From contig OOIN01000024.1 in NCBI GenBank assembly GCA_900323505.1, positions 680,151 through 744,150 on the forward strand: a DNA stretch of 64,000 nt, given 5' to 3'. Shown here in pieces: positions 28,963 to 40,987 of this stretch (position 1 is its first letter; each line of letters opens with the position of its first letter). This stretch comes from Ustilago trichophora (Eukaryota > Basidiomycota > Ustilaginomycetes > Ustilaginales > Ustilaginaceae). A program made the translations under genes and the position numbers. The notes under the pieces are model-generated. The model did not search any database. It was not told the origin of the DNA and saw only the letters and a list, made by a program, of their open reading frames with translations.

Positions 28963-31818
28963 ATGCTTGGATTTTTGCGCAAGACAGAACACCTCTCAGC
29001 AACGGAGTCCTCCAGCTCGCCGGAGTCACCTCCTCCGATGATGGAGCAGCGACCAGGTCAGTTGACCGAATACGCGCAGTCTCTCAACTCGGAGTACAAC
29101 GAGAAGGACTACTCCGGTGCTGCTGCAACGGCAGAACAAAACTGGATTGATGCCCGCGATGGTTACCAAATCATGGCGGCTCACCTTTGGAAATCGTGCA
29201 GCCGACGCAACTTCTTCTCAGAGAATCCCGATGTTCCGAGCGGTGTGGCCATTCGGTACGCCAAGGGCCAGTATGTGGTCTGCCCGTCTGAAGACGAGAG
29301 ACTCACCAACTTCTGCCGAGCCGTAGCAATTCTCAATTGCGAGGCTGCCATGACCATCACTTCCCCTGTAGTTTCGGCCATCAACACACGATTGGCTCCT
29401 GGTACCGAGCAGATCCCCATTACTCCTTCACAGCACATCCAGGTGGTAGAAACCATGGAGCAGCTCGCTGGTGCACGAAAGGCACAGAACGCATGTTTCA
29501 TTCGCCGAGAAAACACTGTGGCGATCTGGTGCGATCATGTCGAACAACTCGAGGAGCGGGCGCAAGATCTCGAAGAAAAGATGATTAAATTTGTCTGGAA
29601 AAGCTCCTATGCCAACAACACAAGCAACCTGGTGGCTTCTGCCTCGAGCTCGAGTATCATTGACTCCGCCATGAGCGAGTTCAACCAGAACCAGGCCAGG
29701 TTCCGCTCCCTGTCCAGCGCAGGTCCCGGCACCCCTGTGTACGGAGCAGGTGCGCCATCCGACGCTTATTCCATTGCCCCATCGAACCCTTTCTCGGAAT
29801 CTCACGCTGTGAACGGCTCACCAGGAAGCTCTGGCTCTCCAAATGGTGGTCCATGGAACAGCAGCAGCGCAAGCGACCCCGAAAAGCAGGACAAGCCTGC
29901 GACCGAAGAGAGGCCGCTTAACTACCAAGCGCCTCTCCAGCATGGTTTGGCGGTCGGCCTCGACGTTGTTCTGTGCTTCCTCTTCATCTCTAAGCTTTTC
30001 GAGTTCTCGCTCATTGACGGTCAATGGGCACGAATGGGCCTCGCTGCAGTAACGCTGTTGATGTTCCCAGTCATCATGTTCTTCTGCGATAATGTCATCG
30101 GCGTCATCTTCCAGATCATCGGCCCTGTTCGTCAGCTCCATCAGAACTCGCGATACTACTCTGGCAAGCCTCCTACCAGGATTTCTGGACAGCTACCGCA
30201 CATCACGATCCAGATGCCCGTCTACAAGGAATCGATGGAAGGTGTCCTCATTCCCACTATTGAGTCCGTCAAGAAAGCCATCAGCACCTACGAGCTTCAG
30301 GGGGGTACCGCATCGATCATCGTTTCCGAGGATGGTATGCAGCTCGTCTCTCCAGAGGAGCAGGCCATCCGACACGAGTTCTACGAGAAGAACAACATCG
30401 GATGGGTGGCTCGACCTGCCCATGGCAAGGACGGCTACCTTCGAAAAGGTCGCTTCAAGAAGGCTTCCAATCTCAACTTCACTTGCCACCTCTCTCTCGC
30501 AGTGGAAAGCACTATGTCTGAGCACCGCCCTCAGGCAGCGGAGGCCCTTGCGATGTGGACAGAAGCCGACGAAACTGATCTCTACCACCGATGCTTGGAA
30601 AAATGCCTACCCGAGCTTCATCCCCTTGCTCAGGCGAGAGGCAACGTCCGAATCGGAGACCTTGTCCTGCTCATCGACTCGGATACTCGAGTGCCAGAGG
30701 ACTGTTTGCTTGATGCGGCCTCGGAAATGGTTCAGTGCCCTGATGTTGGTGTGCTGCAACATTGTTCCGGTGTCATGATCGTCACGGATAGCTACTTCGA
30801 ACTCGGTATCTCTTTTTTTACGCGCCTGGTCAACTTTGCCATCTCGTTCATGGTTGCTGCCGGAGACATGGCTCCCTTTATGGGTCACAATGCTATTTTG
30901 CGCTGGTCAGCCATGCAAGAGGCTTCCTTCATTGACGAGGAAGATGGAATCCGCAAGATCTGGTCAGAATCGCACGTATCCGAGGATTTCGACATGGCCC
31001 TTCGCCTGCTCATGAGCGGCTACATCACCCGTTGGGCCACCTACTCGAACAACGGCTTCGAAGAGGGTGTCTCGCTCACTTGTGATGACGAGCTTAATCG
31101 ATGGCAAAAGTATGCCTTCGGCTGCTCCGAGCTCATCTTCAATCGCATCTGGCAATGGCCTTACCGTGGTCCATTCACCAAGCTCTTCCGTACCTTTTTG
31201 ACAAGCAATGCGCCGATTCACTACAAGTTCTCGGCTTGCTCGTACATCTTTTCGTACTACGCCATCGCTTGTGCATTGCCTCTCTCGGCTGCCCTCTACT
31301 TGATCCAAGGATGGTTCTACCCGGAGTTGCTGCCCTGCTTCCTGCCTCCTTTCAACATCTGGGTCGCCGTCATCGTCGTCTTCACCTGTGGTGGTAACGT
31401 CTCTCAGATCCTCGCAAGATATCGTGCAAAGGTTGATGGCCTCTTCAACCTGATCAAAGAACACGTCATCTGGATTCCTTACATGTTCATATTTTTCGGC
31501 GGTTTGTCGTACCATGTCATGACCGCGCTCCTGGCCCACCCGGTCGGCATCAACATGAGCTGGGGTGCCACAATCAAGGACTTGGAAGACAGCAACTTCT
31601 TCATTGAGGTCCCCATCATCTTCAAGAGGTTCTGGAAAGTGCTGCTCTTGTCGATTGCGTCCATTGCTGCAGTGATCATCTTCCAGCTGCCCAACGTTCT
31701 GCCGCTGCAATGGCAGATTCAGGGCTTCTTCATCTACTGGCCGCTCTTACTCACAGCTATCTTGCACATTCTCTATCCAATCGCACTCAACCCAGCCCTC
31801 TTGCGATTCTCGTTCTGA
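28963..31818 (+). CDS. GT2-family membrane glycosyltransferase (polysaccharide-synthase-like)
   Basis: A 951-aa single-exon protein. Residues ~40-220 form a soluble N-terminal domain. Two hydrophobic segments (about 329-350 and 355-385) precede a GT-A catalytic domain with HITIQMPVYKES (~412), the nucleotide-sugar/metal site LIDSDTRVPEDC (~569), the acceptor-site GHNAILRW (~641), the catalytic-base motif SEDFDMAL (~672) and RWQKYAFGCSE (~713). About six C-terminal transmembrane segments (750-950) follow. This is the layout of processive GT2 synthases. It has no QRRRW, so it is not a classical chitin synthase; RWQKYAFGCSE occupies the equivalent place. The product is unknown; a wall or capsule polysaccharide is likely. 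It stands alone between two >5-kb gene-poor stretches. Confidence 0.85.
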   Translation: MLGFLRKTEHLSATESSSSPESPPPMMEQRPGQLTEYAQSLNSEYNEKDYSGAAATAEQNWIDARDGYQIMAAHLWKSCSRRNFFSENPDVPSGVAIRYAKGQYVVCPSEDERLTNFCRAVAILNCEAAMTITSPVVSAINTRLAPGTEQIPITPSQHIQVVETMEQLAGARKAQNACFIRRENTVAIWCDHVEQLEERAQDLEEKMIKFVWKSSYANNTSNLVASASSSSIIDSAMSEFNQNQARFRSLSSAGPGTPVYGAGAPSDAYSIAPSNPFSESHAVNGSPGSSGSPNGGPWNSSSASDPEKQDKPATEERPLNYQAPLQHGLAVGLDVVLCFLFISKLFEFSLIDGQWARMGLAAVTLLMFPVIMFFCDNVIGVIFQIIGPVRQLHQNSRYYSGKPPTRISGQLPHITIQMPVYKESMEGVLIPTIESVKKAISTYELQGGTASIIVSEDGMQLVSPEEQAIRHEFYEKNNIGWVARPAHGKDGYLRKGRFKKASNLNFTCHLSLAVESTMSEHRPQAAEALAMWTEADETDLYHRCLEKCLPELHPLAQARGNVRIGDLVLLIDSDTRVPEDCLLDAASEMVQCPDVGVLQHCSGVMIVTDSYFELGISFFTRLVNFAISFMVAAGDMAPFMGHNAILRWSAMQEASFIDEEDGIRKIWSESHVSEDFDMALRLLMSGYITRWATYSNNGFEEGVSLTCDDELNRWQKYAFGCSELIFNRIWQWPYRGPFTKLFRTFLTSNAPIHYKFSACSYIFSYYAIACALPLSAALYLIQGWFYPELLPCFLPPFNIWVAVIVVFTCGGNVSQILARYRAKVDGLFNLIKEHVIWIPYMFIFFGGLSYHVMTALLAHPVGINMSWGATIKDLEDSNFFIEVPIIFKRFWKVLLLSIASIAAVIIFQLPNVLPLQWQIQGFFIYWPLLLTAILHILYPIALNPALLRFSF

Positions 31819-34800
31819 GTCGGACAAATCGGACAAATGCTTGCAGAAAGCCGATCTCATTCACTCTACAGTCACTTTCTTTTCCCAGATTTGTACATAC
31901 ACACATTCTTCTCCATCTCACCTGTCCTGATGTCCACTTACCCCATCCCGCCTCCGAAAGCTTTGCTTCTCGACGCTCTGGCAAGGACGGGGTGCATTCG
32001 TGGGTTTTCACAGTCACCATAGAATCTCTCCCTAAGTTTTGACATGCTTCTTTTGGCCTCCTTGCACTTTCATTTACTCTCCTGCTTCGCGCAACAGCAT
32101 ACGCTCCTTTGTTTCCACCGGCATATCTCGAATTCAATCGATAAGTTATCCCCAGCACGTGCCTCTTGTCTCTCAGCTCTGCCGCAAACAGTGAGACAGA
32201 AGTGTAGCCGACTGATAGAGTCTCTTAATCTCTAAACTGTGAGATTGGGCACATCGGAAGATACGACTGCGGTTTGAAGAGTAAGATCGCTACTGTACAT
32301 GTGATCCATCTTGATGAAATTTCTCGTTCAATTTCATGGCGTATTATTTTTTGCTTGATTTTGACAAGTGAATATTTACAATATTTTGTTTTGATTGGAT
32401 CAACTGCCGTGTCATGGTATGTCAACAGTGAAGCTGAACTGTTCCAGCCGTCACACGATTGAGCAAATCCTCATAGAGAACCTATACCTCAGAACAGCAG
32501 AAGTCCGCTCTCTAGCTTTCGAGAGATAGCCATCATGAAGGTCAAGGACGAATTCAAGAAGACGTCCTGATTCAATAACCAACATGTCTGAGCTTCGATA
32601 AAGTGAACTGCACTGCTTCCGGTCAGAAATGCGGCGCCTACCATACACACCAGAAACGAGGCCAAGATTGCATCTCTCACTCGTGAGTGATCATAATGAG
32701 CCGAAGAGCATTATACAATGGCTGCCCGGATCATTTTGCTACACATTTACGAACCTGTTTCTTTCTAACAGCAAACCATTGCCAAAGTGAGAACCGTAAG
32801 CTTTCATGACACAGCCGTTGACAGTGCGAGCAAGGGCTTGAGCCAATGGCGGTCAACAAAAAAAACTTTGGCAGCGCCATGTTGCAGGCTGAGTTGTTTC
32901 TTGTCTCAGTGGTCTTCGAGGAAGGAAGATTCGTGGGAAAGAATGGTCGACCATTCGAATCATCAAGGGAATACGGGGCTGGCGCGAGTGAGGTCATGCT
33001 GCGCGTCCATAAAGGGCCTCAGCACAGCCTTCAATTGTATTCCATCATCGGCACCGCATGCCAACCGCTGTGAAAAGGTGTCTAACTGCTGACTCTTCCG
33101 AGATAGTTTTCGGTGTACCGACAATCATGGACCAAATTAGTAGCCGTCTTCAAAGAGCCTGACAACACAGGAGAACTAATTCAGCCCGTTCGGCTCTTCT
33201 TGGAAAGATGGGGGATTTGCGACGAGGTAACACGGCCATCCGTCAAGATCGTGCTTGTTATGACAAGCGATTGTTGTGTGGGCGCTGACATCAATTTCAT
33301 GGCATTTACCACGGGCGTCGACGATCTGCAGCGCAATTCCGTACATCACTCTTCATTGCCTGGAGGATGCATGCGCACATCTTCCGAGCTCGCCTAGCCG
33401 GTGCGAGATGAGGAACGCGAAGCCCAACTTCTGATCTTCTAGAATTTCTGGGTTTTGCCAACTTTCGAAACTTGCTCTAAAACTTACTTTTCGGCTTCCG
33501 TGACGGGTCATGTGCCTACAAACAAATGCAAATGTCGACGCACTTTTCTTCGAAAAGAATATTGATGCGGAACGTCAGAGTGTCTCAGATAGCGCGAGGA
33601 GGTGCAAGATTTGCTGGTATCGCTCGCGCCGGCAAATCTATGACGGTCACTTGGCTCTTGCTGACCCTGTTGATCATTGGGGTTCCTTCATCGGAATCTC
33701 GGCGATCATAGCGTTGCAAATGACTGCTCATTAAGCTATCGGGCATCCACACCTGCTCAGCTGCATTTGCAGACTGTCTGCTGAACATCACCGCTTTGCC
33801 AAGAGCGATTCAAGGTTTTTAAAAAGATCTCGATGCCCGTCCGACAGGGTTCCCCGTTACTGCAGCACGTCGACATGCGCTTGGATGAATACAGCTTGAT
33901 GCACCTATAGCAGCTGAGGATGTCAAATTGCCAGTGCTGATGTCCTGCAAGCCTGTCAAGCTTCTATCACGGCACCTGTGACTTTCGAGAACGCAGCATG
34001 TACGTAGTGTAAAACTCGCAGTCTGCTGTGGTCTCCTTTGCCTCTCTTAACACTTCTTGTTCGGCAGTGTAAAGTACTGCGCTTGTCACCAACTGTCCTG
34101 TACAGCAGCTGTCAGACTGCGTTGGAGCTTAGGCTTCCACCGAAACTCTTTCCATACAGAGCTGCATTCCTATCTTTGATGTGACTTCGAACAGTAGGAG
34201 TCACCCACGAGAGGTTCTTTGCGAGCTATCCTAAGGGCGCCAGAGTTCGGGAACCCGCAGTGCATGTAAAAGGATGAATCTGAATGTCATGGAAAGGGGG
34301 CATTGCGTCTCTGATTGTGCATTTCGTCACTGGCCGAAACTCCACTTTCCTCCGGACCTTTTTCTTTGAAGTTTCATTTTTTATTTTCCCCTTCTTTCGT
34401 GAGCCATTTGTTTGCAGACTCAGAGTGCTGCAGACATCGCCGTGAACATGTGCATTTCTGTTTCAGCTTGATCAACATAGGCTGGTTTCAGCTACACCCA
34501 CTGCGCCACTTCGTGCTCCAACGCAGCGCTTTTGATGACCTAGTTCAGCCTCTGTTTCGCGGTATCCTCACGCTGTTACATGCTCTACACTCGAGAGCTT
34601 TTACCAGATCACGGACTTTTACCGCGACTCTCGAAGGGTGACCATGCGGTCAAAGCTTTGGACTTGCCACGCACACAGCTGAGACATCGATAAGAGCCAG
34701 ACCAAGTGATAATTCAACCTGAAAGCCGAAAGCCGATGTACGGGACCGTAAGCCCAAAACTAGCCGAAGACTTCATAAATTCGTCGTAGTTGTAGTCTTT

Positions 34801-37221
34801 AGAAAGAGAGATTCAAGCTGTCTGTTGTTCTGCTTGAACCGTACCCAGTTGACCTGTGCAAGCGCATTTTGAGGCGATGGGGCCAATTCAGTGACGTCTC
34901 TCTTGAAAGATTGCTTGCTCCAAGCACTGCACCAGCCACACAGCTAAAGTGATGAGAGGAGCGCGTTGAACGTCTAGGGAGCGTCTACACTTCGATCACG
35001 CTTGCCTAACGCCTAGACTAAAGAGTCAACGGACAATGCCTCTCCGACAATCCAGACTTTACGACTGGATGCCACACGTCGGGTCCGGAACTGGGACAGA
35101 ACGGCGATGCAAGAGCTTAATTGTGCATAGTGAATTTCCAGCCCGCGGTACGCTAATGGATCGAGACCAAGGTGATCAGCTCCGGGAGTGCTGGCATTTC
35201 GGGCAACTTGGCCGCAATCTTCGCCGGGGCGCAATACAGTGGTCACGATAGCTCGGAAAAAATAGCGGAAAGCGTCAGTGCCTGTGCTTCTTCTGGAAAC
35301 ATGGAACAAATAGAACAGCATTGTCGATCCCATGAATCTGAAACTGTCAATCTTCAGAGATTGATAGCACCCTTTTGTCATCTTGTGCTATCGTCAAGCG
35401 ATGTATTCGTAAAGAGCCACGGGACATTTTGGCGCTTTAGTGTGTCTTGGCGCTGAAGAAACAAACCCATCATCGCCATGACTCCTCAGACGAGTTCCCA
35501 GAAACCTGGCTTGGTTTATCGAAGCCATTTGGGAGTGACGAGGCGGCGGTTTCAAAGCACGAGAGACGCAGCTCGATGAAATGCCATTGATGACCGCTCT
35601 TTGTTTCTTAGCAGCATTGAGCGGGCAATTTGGATTGTGAGACCCTCTCTGAAGGCCGAGCGAGGCGTCTGCATTGTAGCAGACAAGCCACCCAATACTC
35701 GGACACCTCTTTCTTCTTTGAAAGACCGGAGAGGCAGGGGAGAAAGTCGACTGGGCGTCGAGGAGTTGATGCGAGAAGCATGGAGATTGACAGCCGGAAA
35801 AGCTTGAAGGAAAATCTTCTCTTAAAAAACAATACTGTATATGGAATTTATTTTGAAATATAAATTCTGGACTGCTCCATCATCCATCGACCACACCTCC
35901 TGGGAAAGGCACAAGGTTCAGTCGCGATAATCGCACAGGAGATATGCCACTTCCTGTGAATGTGTTGTAACTAGGAGCAGACGAGAGACGATGCAGAGAG
36001 CAGAGTGACACCAAACGACCGAGACTGGAGTGCGCACCAACAATTGCATAGGACTGGCTTTTCATTTCGCTTTTTTATTTTTATTTTATTTTTATTTTTA
36101 TTTTCCCAATTTTCATCGTGCTGCTCGGAAAAGAAAAAGCAGGTAAGAAAGAATTCCCTCCACGTAATTGATGAGCTGCGTTTCTTCGCCCAGGAGGTCT
36201 CGACTGCTTCATGGGATCTGTGGGAAAAAAGTCTGCTCTTCGCGAAAAACTGAAGATGACAGGGGTTCGACAAGCGAGAACCCGTGCTGCTGTACTGCAC
36301 TCTCAGTCCTGCCGTTGTAGCTTCAGACGAATGGGGTTGCCTCAGCTCTTTGCTTAACTGAGAAACTGCATCTCGATGCGAGGATCAGCGGGAGATGTCG
36401 CAGGGAGAAAGAAAAGGGAAGTGATTTCATCGATGAGCATGCTTTCGGTCGCACAGACGCTCTGTCTGTCGCTCTTGGACAGCACTTCTTCCTCCCAATT
36501 GTGGCCAGCGCCTCATACAGTAGGATCGGATTTCCGTCGGGTCTCACTAGTCGGCTCCCGTATCCCGCCCAACAGGACCCACGATGTGATACTTCAGGCT
36601 GTGCTGATGATTCCCATCGTTTTCCCGTGTACTGACTTGCCGAGCTTGATCGCCTGCTGTCGCGGCAAATTCAGGAACCAGATTGAAACGCAGAGTACGC
36701 GTACCGCTGCATCCTCAGAGCTTGAAGATCAGAAAGAAAACTAGACTAGGACGAGCGACAGTCATCCGGTCAGGACAGAGTTCCGGTCGGCGGAGAAAGC
36801 CGACGAGTAGAGAAAGAAATTGGCTCTTACTGAACCATAGAGTCGAGCCGGTGAGAAGAGGTACCAGACAACCACGAATCTCGTCAAGAGTTGCACAAGA
36901 ACTGGAGAAACTATCTCCTGGTCCGGACCAGTCATCACATTCCATGCTTGACAGATGCTTTTCGTATCCGCCAGACTCTCCTATGAGCGAAAGGGGTTAG
37001 GTTAGCAGTAGGCCTTGCCTTTGCACGTCCTCCGTCGAGGCGACAGAGATCTACGTCTCAACTTGTCTATAAAACCCCAGGTCCCATCGTCGTCTTCATT
37101 ACCCCTCTTCTCATCCAACTACCCATCTTCCCTCCCCCTCTTTCTCCTCCCTACCATCAAACGGCGCCACAGCCTTCCACATTCCACATTCCCATTACCC
37201 CTTCTCACTTGTATCTTCAAA
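31819..37221. other. Gene-poor region, 5.4 kb
   Basis: No supported gene. It contains the GT2 3' region, a TACTGTACA motif at 32291-32299, an A/T-rich patch around 32320-32400, a T-rich low-complexity tract (TTTTA repeats, 36071-36107) and the pyrimidine-rich leader (37080-37210) of the secreted-protein gene. Open frames are all under 125 codons and overlap on both strands. Confidence 0.4.
36071..36107 (+). repeat. T-rich low-complexity tract (TTTTA)n
   Basis: Imperfect tandem TTTTTA/TTTTA units over about 37 bp in a gene-poor region. Confidence 0.8.
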
Positions 37222-37962
37222 ATGGTTCAGATCCAGAACATCGCTGCCGCTGCCGTTATTGGCGCTGCCTCCTACGCCGTCGCCTCGCCCGTCGAGACGC
37301 CCGAAGTCCTTGAGGCCCGCACCTTCGGCCTCCTCCAGCGCATCTTCGAGAAGAAGGCATGGCTCTGGAACTGCATCGCTCCCTGGCACCACGCCTCGCT
37401 TCCCTCTTGGTCGTGGGGTTGCGACGTCCCCGGCATTCCCGGCTGGAATGGTGGAGACAAGGGCAAGTGCTGGCTCATTTGGAACAAGTTCACTCCTTAC
37501 TGCAAGCATGGCAACCAGCCCAAGCCTATCCCCGAAGGATGCAACCCCCCCAACAACGGCGGCGGAGAGCCCATCTGCAAGGACGGCTACCAGCAGGTTT
37601 TCAAGAACTACCAGACCGTCGCTACTTCGGGTGTCTACCAGGGCAAGACCGTCGGTGCTGCCACCATTGACAACGCCAACTATCTCACCTACATCCTCGT
37701 AGATGGTGTTGACAAGTGCCTTAAGGCCTGCGACCAGACCAAGGACTGTGTCTTCGTCAACCTGTACCAGGACAACGCCGACAAGCCCGAGGATGTCAAC
37801 GAGCTCCCCGAGTCGGCTCAGGCCAAGTACAAGAAGGGCAACCTCACCTGTGCTCTCTACAAGGCTTGCTCCGGTCCCTCGCAGGCCACCAACTACGGCG
37901 GTCAGCAGGACCCCACTTACATCACCGACTCCAACGGTTACTGCAAGGGTGGCAAGTGCTAA
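37222..37962 (+). CDS. Secreted Cys-rich protein with a PAN/apple-like module
   Basis: A 246-aa protein starting at ATG 37222, preceded by a long CT-rich leader typical of highly expressed fungal genes. Signal peptide MVQIQNIAAAAVIGAASYAVA, then SPVETPEVLEAR, possibly a propeptide. The mature part has a Trp-rich segment (LWNCIAPWHHASLPSWSWGC) and a C-terminal module with CKDGYQQVF, a VDKCLKACDQTKDCVFVNLY signature and closing Cys pairs; the CLxxCxxxxxC spacing resembles PAN/apple folds. About eleven Cys suggest disulphides. Codon choice is strongly biased to C-ending codons, supporting high expression. I know related secreted basidiomycete proteins but no assigned function; wall-associated or carbohydrate/protein-binding is the likely role. 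Confidence 0.8.
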   Translation: MVQIQNIAAAAVIGAASYAVASPVETPEVLEARTFGLLQRIFEKKAWLWNCIAPWHHASLPSWSWGCDVPGIPGWNGGDKGKCWLIWNKFTPYCKHGNQPKPIPEGCNPPNNGGGEPICKDGYQQVFKNYQTVATSGVYQGKTVGAATIDNANYLTYILVDGVDKCLKACDQTKDCVFVNLYQDNADKPEDVNELPESAQAKYKKGNLTCALYKACSGPSQATNYGGQQDPTYITDSNGYCKGGKC

Positions 37963-38708
37963 ATTCACTTGGGTTCCTCTTTCTCAGCGCTCCTTTGAGG
38001 CCCTAGCGCCAACTTTCACCGTTCCTCATCACATTCTTTTATATTCTCGTTCATTCCTCGGTCTAATAGTGTCATAGTGATAGACTCAAGCCTCCTCTGT
38101 CCTTTCGACGGAGACTGGTGGCTTGTTTTGTTAGCAGACCTTTATATCCACAAGCAGCATTTGGTTACTTTCTTTCAATTTGATATTTCATTTCCGTATA
38201 ATCATGAGATTGACGTTGCTGTAAGAGTGCTTTGCCTTAAAGCGAAGCGACGTCTCGCTGGGGTAGCGATCGGGTTTCAGTCTCTCTCACTCCTTCCCCT
38301 CTGCACAAGTGCTTGACCTTTCTAGAAAAGAGCTACCGGTGTGCAACGAGTCTCAAAGCCATACCGCCTCCTTTATGATGGAATTTCAGCAGCTTGCTAA
38401 GCTGCAGAACCTACAGTCAGGTGCCGGTGACAGGCCACAGTAGTGAAGTGTTGTTACGGCTGAACACGGTGCACACAGTTGCTGTTTCGCAGAGAATGAT
38501 AGGTTCTCTCAAAAAATGATGGAGCTGTCACGGAACGCACTGCCTGTCGCGATCTAACAAAAATGGAATTGTCGGCCTTGGCGTATCCGTATTCCGTGTG
38601 CCGATTCCCACTCGAGGGCCAAGAAAAAGTCAAGACCCTGAACCGAGTGGTTCTGAAATGTGCTCTTTCTGCTCCCCAACCATCTCTCCACTCCATGTAC
38701 GATCAACA
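37963..38708. other. Intergenic region
   Basis: The 3' region of the secreted-protein gene and the promoter of the ataxin-10 homologue. An upstream in-frame ATG at 38598 would add 37 low-complexity residues to the next gene and was not used. Nothing else seen. Confidence 0.4.
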
Positions 38709-40912
38709 ATGCCAATCTCGGATGTGCACATCAAGCTTGATGATGCAAGTGGTCTTATCAGACTCCTTGAGGACTATCAGGAGCTAGCTGCCGCTCTGTC
38801 GCCGCCCGCCAATCACGTCGTCCGCGAGGTTGATGTGTACAAGAACGTCAAATCACACCTTACTCTTTTGAGCCAGCAATTGGCACAGCACGACCAGCAA
38901 CGTCAGGTTTTCTTCGGCTCCGGATTCTTTTCTGCCATCATACGTTATATCTGCTCTTTCTCCGCGATCTTCGAGAAGGTCCAAGCTGCTCGGCCACCGC
39001 TGAAGGAAGAGGAGCATGACGAGCTCAATGGTTATGCATCTTCGGTCGATGTCAAGGAGGCTCAAAACGATCCCTACTACCGCGTGTCTTTCATAATAAC
39101 GCTCTGTATGCGTATATTGCGGAATGGAATGGCCGGATGTGCTGAAGCACAGTCTCTTCTCTGCCAGCGATTCGACTCCGTGGCACCCCTCTTGGCCAAC
39201 GTCACTCGCTTTCACACCTTGAACGATCCCGACATGCTCTTACTGTCTCGCTCAGCTGTGCAGATGCTATCGAACCTCATCACATCAAATACGGATGTGC
39301 AACGTCGCATGTGGACGCGCATTGTCATCACCGACCGAGATGAGGACAAGCTTATCCTCAAATTCCTTTCGTCGCCCGACACCGCTACCCAAAGTGCAGC
39401 ACAGATTCTTCTGATCAATTTTATCAGGACGCCAAATCCAGCTGAGGATGCTCAGATGCGCTGCTGTCAGCTTTGTTCCACCCCTGCAGGACTGCAACTC
39501 ATCCAGTCGCTTCTCAGCTCTTCGGACAGTATCATGCTTCGCACCGCATCGGTCGCAAATAACAGTTCGACTCAAGAATACGAACCCGAGTCAGAGATTG
39601 AAGGTCTTGAAGAATCGCTCGGCTTCATATATACGATCTTTGCTATCTTGTTTGAAGGGGGCTACAGCTCACTTCTTGTCTCTTCCCTGGCTCCGATCGA
39701 AGAGATCTCTTCATTGTCGTCTATCTCGATGCGATCGGACTTACCCATCATTTCAAGCTCACAACTCACGCTGCTCAAGTTGCTCGACAGCTGGCTGCAT
39801 CTTCATCAGAAGAAGGTCGCAGAGTCTTCGTCTGCTTCGAGCGACATCGACGGAAACGCTGCTCTAATGAGACTTGGCCCAGTGCAGATTGCGGGATCAT
39901 CAGAGGATGTAGTCAATGGGGATGTTGGACTTTTAGGGCTAATCGACACTTTCATGCAGCTGTCTGCGTTTGCACGCACTGCAATGTCGAGTGGAATCGC
40001 CAAAGACGGCGCATCGCCAGATCAGCAACCACAAGATCGACGGCTCATTGGGGTCCATCACGGCTTACTCTTGCTACTGCAAAGCCTTTTGTCGATCAGC
40101 TTGGCCGCAGATGGGTGGAGCGACGCGCTGTCGAATGACGAAACGCTTCGTAGAACAGATGAAGCGAGCTTTGTGACTCTATCGCGCGCTTTGCTGTCAG
40201 GGATGCGACGAAATGAGGCGCTCGTCGACGAGCTTGTGGCACTTCTCGATCAGACCCACCAGTACGCTCCGGCGCTCTCCCCTTTCCGACCCACGGAAGC
40301 CAAGGCTTCTTCAGGCGATCCTACAACCGGGTCCAACGAGGACGCTGGAAACCGGCCACTGCCGCAGGGACACTCGCTCTCATCCACGGGAAAAGCTGCA
40401 CAAGAAACCAAGGGTGCGCAACCGATGTATGGCTTTGACCATTTGAAACGTGACATTGTACGCGTACTTGGCTCACTTGTTTACGTGCCAGCCAACGCCA
40501 GCTTCACGGAAGCTTTTGATCAAGCTACTGGAGAGACATCAGCTCCACCAGCACAGGCAGATGTTACTGATCACGCACGTCGGCTGGCTAACACCAAGGC
40601 TCAGATCCGACAGGTGCAAGGCCGAGTCCGCGACAAGGGTGGTCTCTTCCACGTTCTCAACATGACGGTCCTCGACGAACGGAATCCTTGTAAGTCTTCT
40701 CTTGGCCATGTTCGCTCCTTGTCTGGTCGATCTGATTATACTGATTCTGCTTTCTACAATTTCCTGAACTCTGCAAAGACATGCGCGAACACGCCATTTT
40801 TGCGCTAAGGTATCTGCTGGCAGGCAACGCAGAGTCGCAAAGTCTGGTCAGCTCGTTGCAACCAACACAGCCAAACGACAGTCAGGGCGGAATGCAGTTG
40901 CCAATGGTGTAA
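38709..40912 (+). CDS. Ataxin-10 homologue (two exons)
   Basis: Exon 1 is 38709-40689 and exon 2 40779-40912, with an 89-nt intron (GTAAGT donor, TGCAAAG acceptor), giving 704 aa. Most of the protein is helical and ARM-like. The end carries the ataxin-10 signature: GLFHVLNMTVLDERNPY spliced to MREHAIFALRYLLAGNAESQ, matching the family's NPxIREWAIxAxRNLLExNxENQ core. The intron lies inside this motif, which confirms the splice. Fungal relatives include Ctr86/Cdc-linked proteins; the molecular role is poorly defined (scaffold, cytokinesis and survival functions are reported for ataxin-10). It is convergent with EMC7, with only 75 nt between the two stops. Confidence 0.85.
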
Positions 40913-40987
40913 GATGTATTGCAGTATATATAATAACGACACAATCACACCGGCTGGTTGCGTACGCGAATTGATCTTACCGATCCG

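Noticed and set aside
28963..31818. Calling the GT2 gene a chitin synthase
   Set aside because: The QRRRW motif and the chitin-synthase N-terminal domain are missing.
37195..37968. 257-codon open frame opposite the secreted protein
   Set aside because: Leu/Val/Gly-rich antisense shadow caused by strong codon bias; no motif, and it covers the leader and stop of the real gene.
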